Assembly: GCA_902492205.1 (NCBI GenBank)
Contig: CABUKU010000036.1
Location: forward strand, 1-26,083
Reading direction: 5' to 3'
Origin: an uncultured Bacteroides sp.
Lineage (GTDB): Bacteria > Bacteroidota > Bacteroidia > Bacteroidales > Bacteroidaceae
DNA: 26,083 bases
Positions 25,756 through 26,083 of the stretch are shown piece by piece. The notes below the pieces were generated by a model. It was not told the DNA's origin. It worked only from the letters and a program-made list of their open reading frames with translations, and made no database searches. The position numbers and the translations under genes were made by a program. How positions within the stretch are numbered: position 1 is the stretch's first letter; each line of letters starts with the position of its first letter.

Positions 25756-25977
25756 ATGAAAACAAGACGAGGAAAAACAGCAGCGCAGCAATGCAGATAT
25801 TACGAGGTAGATAACATTTTCGAGTATATGGTATCGACCTACATAAACGGCAACATTACTTCATTTAAGGAACTGCACAAGGAGTTGAACCGTGAAGCGA
25901 AGAAAGACTTTATCGACTATCTGTTCAACGAGGTAATTCCTGCATGGCGGATAGAGATAATACAAGCAACCATTTAA
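25756..25977 (+). CDS. Small protein of Bacteroides conjugative elements, unknown function
   Basis: The 73-residue protein starts MKTRRGKTAAQQCRYYEVDN and continues with IFEYMVSTYINGNITSFKEL; it is basic at the N-terminus and helical after that. Similar short proteins occur next to PcfK/PcfJ-like genes in Bacteroides elements (from memory). It lies 16 bases after the preceding gene and 21 bases before the PcfK-like gene, so all are probably in one operon. No known domain is recognised. Confidence 0.7.
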   Translation: MKTRRGKTAAQQCRYYEVDNIFEYMVSTYINGNITSFKELHKELNREAKKDFIDYLFNEVIPAWRIEIIQATI

Positions 25978-25998
25978 CAACCCTAAAATAAATACACA

Positions 25999-26083
25999 AT
26001 GAAAGTTTCAGCACCTTTTAAGAACGCTATCCAATCCTATTTGGAGCAGAGAGCCGAATATGACGAATTATTCGCCCGCTCAT
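25999..26083 (+). CDS. PcfK-like protein, 5' part only
   Basis: Only the first 28 codons are in the window. The start, MKVSAPFKNAIQSYLEQRAE, resembles the PcfK-like family of Bacteroides conjugative elements, normally followed by a PcfJ-like gene. PcfK/PcfJ names come from the conjugative plasmid pCF10, where their roles are not well defined. The ATG lies 21 bases after the previous stop in an A-rich context. The assignment rests on a short fragment and on the neighbours. Confidence 0.6.
   Translation, partial: MKVSAPFKNAIQSYLEQRAEYDELFARS

Larger units (their letters stand above)
23950..26083. mobile_element. Probable end of an integrative conjugative element (CTnDOT/CTn341-like), continues past the window
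   Basis: From about 24.0 kb the content changes from chromosomal genes to small genes typical of Bacteroides conjugative transposons, ending in a PcfK-like start, with GC-rich structured spacers between them. The exact border is not visible. The 10 bases at 23950-23959, read on the minus strand as CTATCTTTGC, match the CTnDOT attachment core GTANNTTTGC at all fixed positions but one and are a possible junction, although such matches are easy to find in Bacteroides promoters (GTTTTTTTGC at 23801-23810 is another). No integrase is in view, so this would be the end away from the integrase or the integrase lies at the far end. Confidence 0.6.

Overview
The window looks like chromosome of a gut Bacteroides or close relative (Bacteroidales). 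The evidence is a SusC/SusD pair, several promoters of the TAnnTTTG type with a TTG or TTTG element about 19 bases upstream, A-rich start regions without Shine-Dalgarno sequences, and moderate to low GC. The right end appears to enter an integrative conjugative element.

Left part (1-8.6 kb) is mostly housekeeping. It holds rpmE2 (zinc-independent ribosomal protein L31), a secreted endonuclease/exonuclease/phosphatase (EEP) family protein, class II fructose-bisphosphate aldolase, a flotillin with its NfeD-like membrane partner, a 12-helix MFS transporter followed 2 bases later by an orphan PqqD-like protein, and a secreted serine hydrolase of the beta-lactamase fold. A bidirectional terminator separates aldolase from flotillin. 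Promoters in both directions sit between nfeD and the transporter.

Middle part (8.6-21.2 kb) is a polysaccharide utilization locus read on the minus strand: susC, susD, a GH3 beta-glucosidase, an EEP lipoprotein and a GH144-like enzyme. GH144 plus this kind of GH3 points to beta-1,2-glucan, and the order resembles the B. thetaiotaomicron locus around BT_3566-BT_3569 (from memory). The likely scheme is endo-cleavage by GH144 at the surface, uptake through SusCD, and trimming by GH3. The EEP protein may remove phosphodiester-linked substituents. Upstream is a one-component membrane regulator (beta-propeller, Y_Y_Y domain, one membrane helix, LuxR-like HTH, no kinase), 4 bases after a DUF4831 gene. 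A three-unit 22-base repeat follows the GH144 gene and a hairpin lies between susD and the GH3 gene.

Right part (22.3 kb to end): the bifunctional NAD(P)H-hydrate repair gene nnr is the last recognisable chromosomal gene. Beyond its promoter the sequence changes to small genes of the type found in CTnDOT/CTn341-like elements, ending in the first 28 codons of a PcfK-like protein. This accessory segment holds the most unusual non-coding structure: stacked hairpins near the presumed element end, and a leader with a good intrinsic terminator, a competing hairpin and a long-range pairing just before a 91-residue gene of unknown function. A 13-base inverted repeat lies between the divergent small genes. 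No tRNA, rRNA, transposase or CRISPR array was seen.
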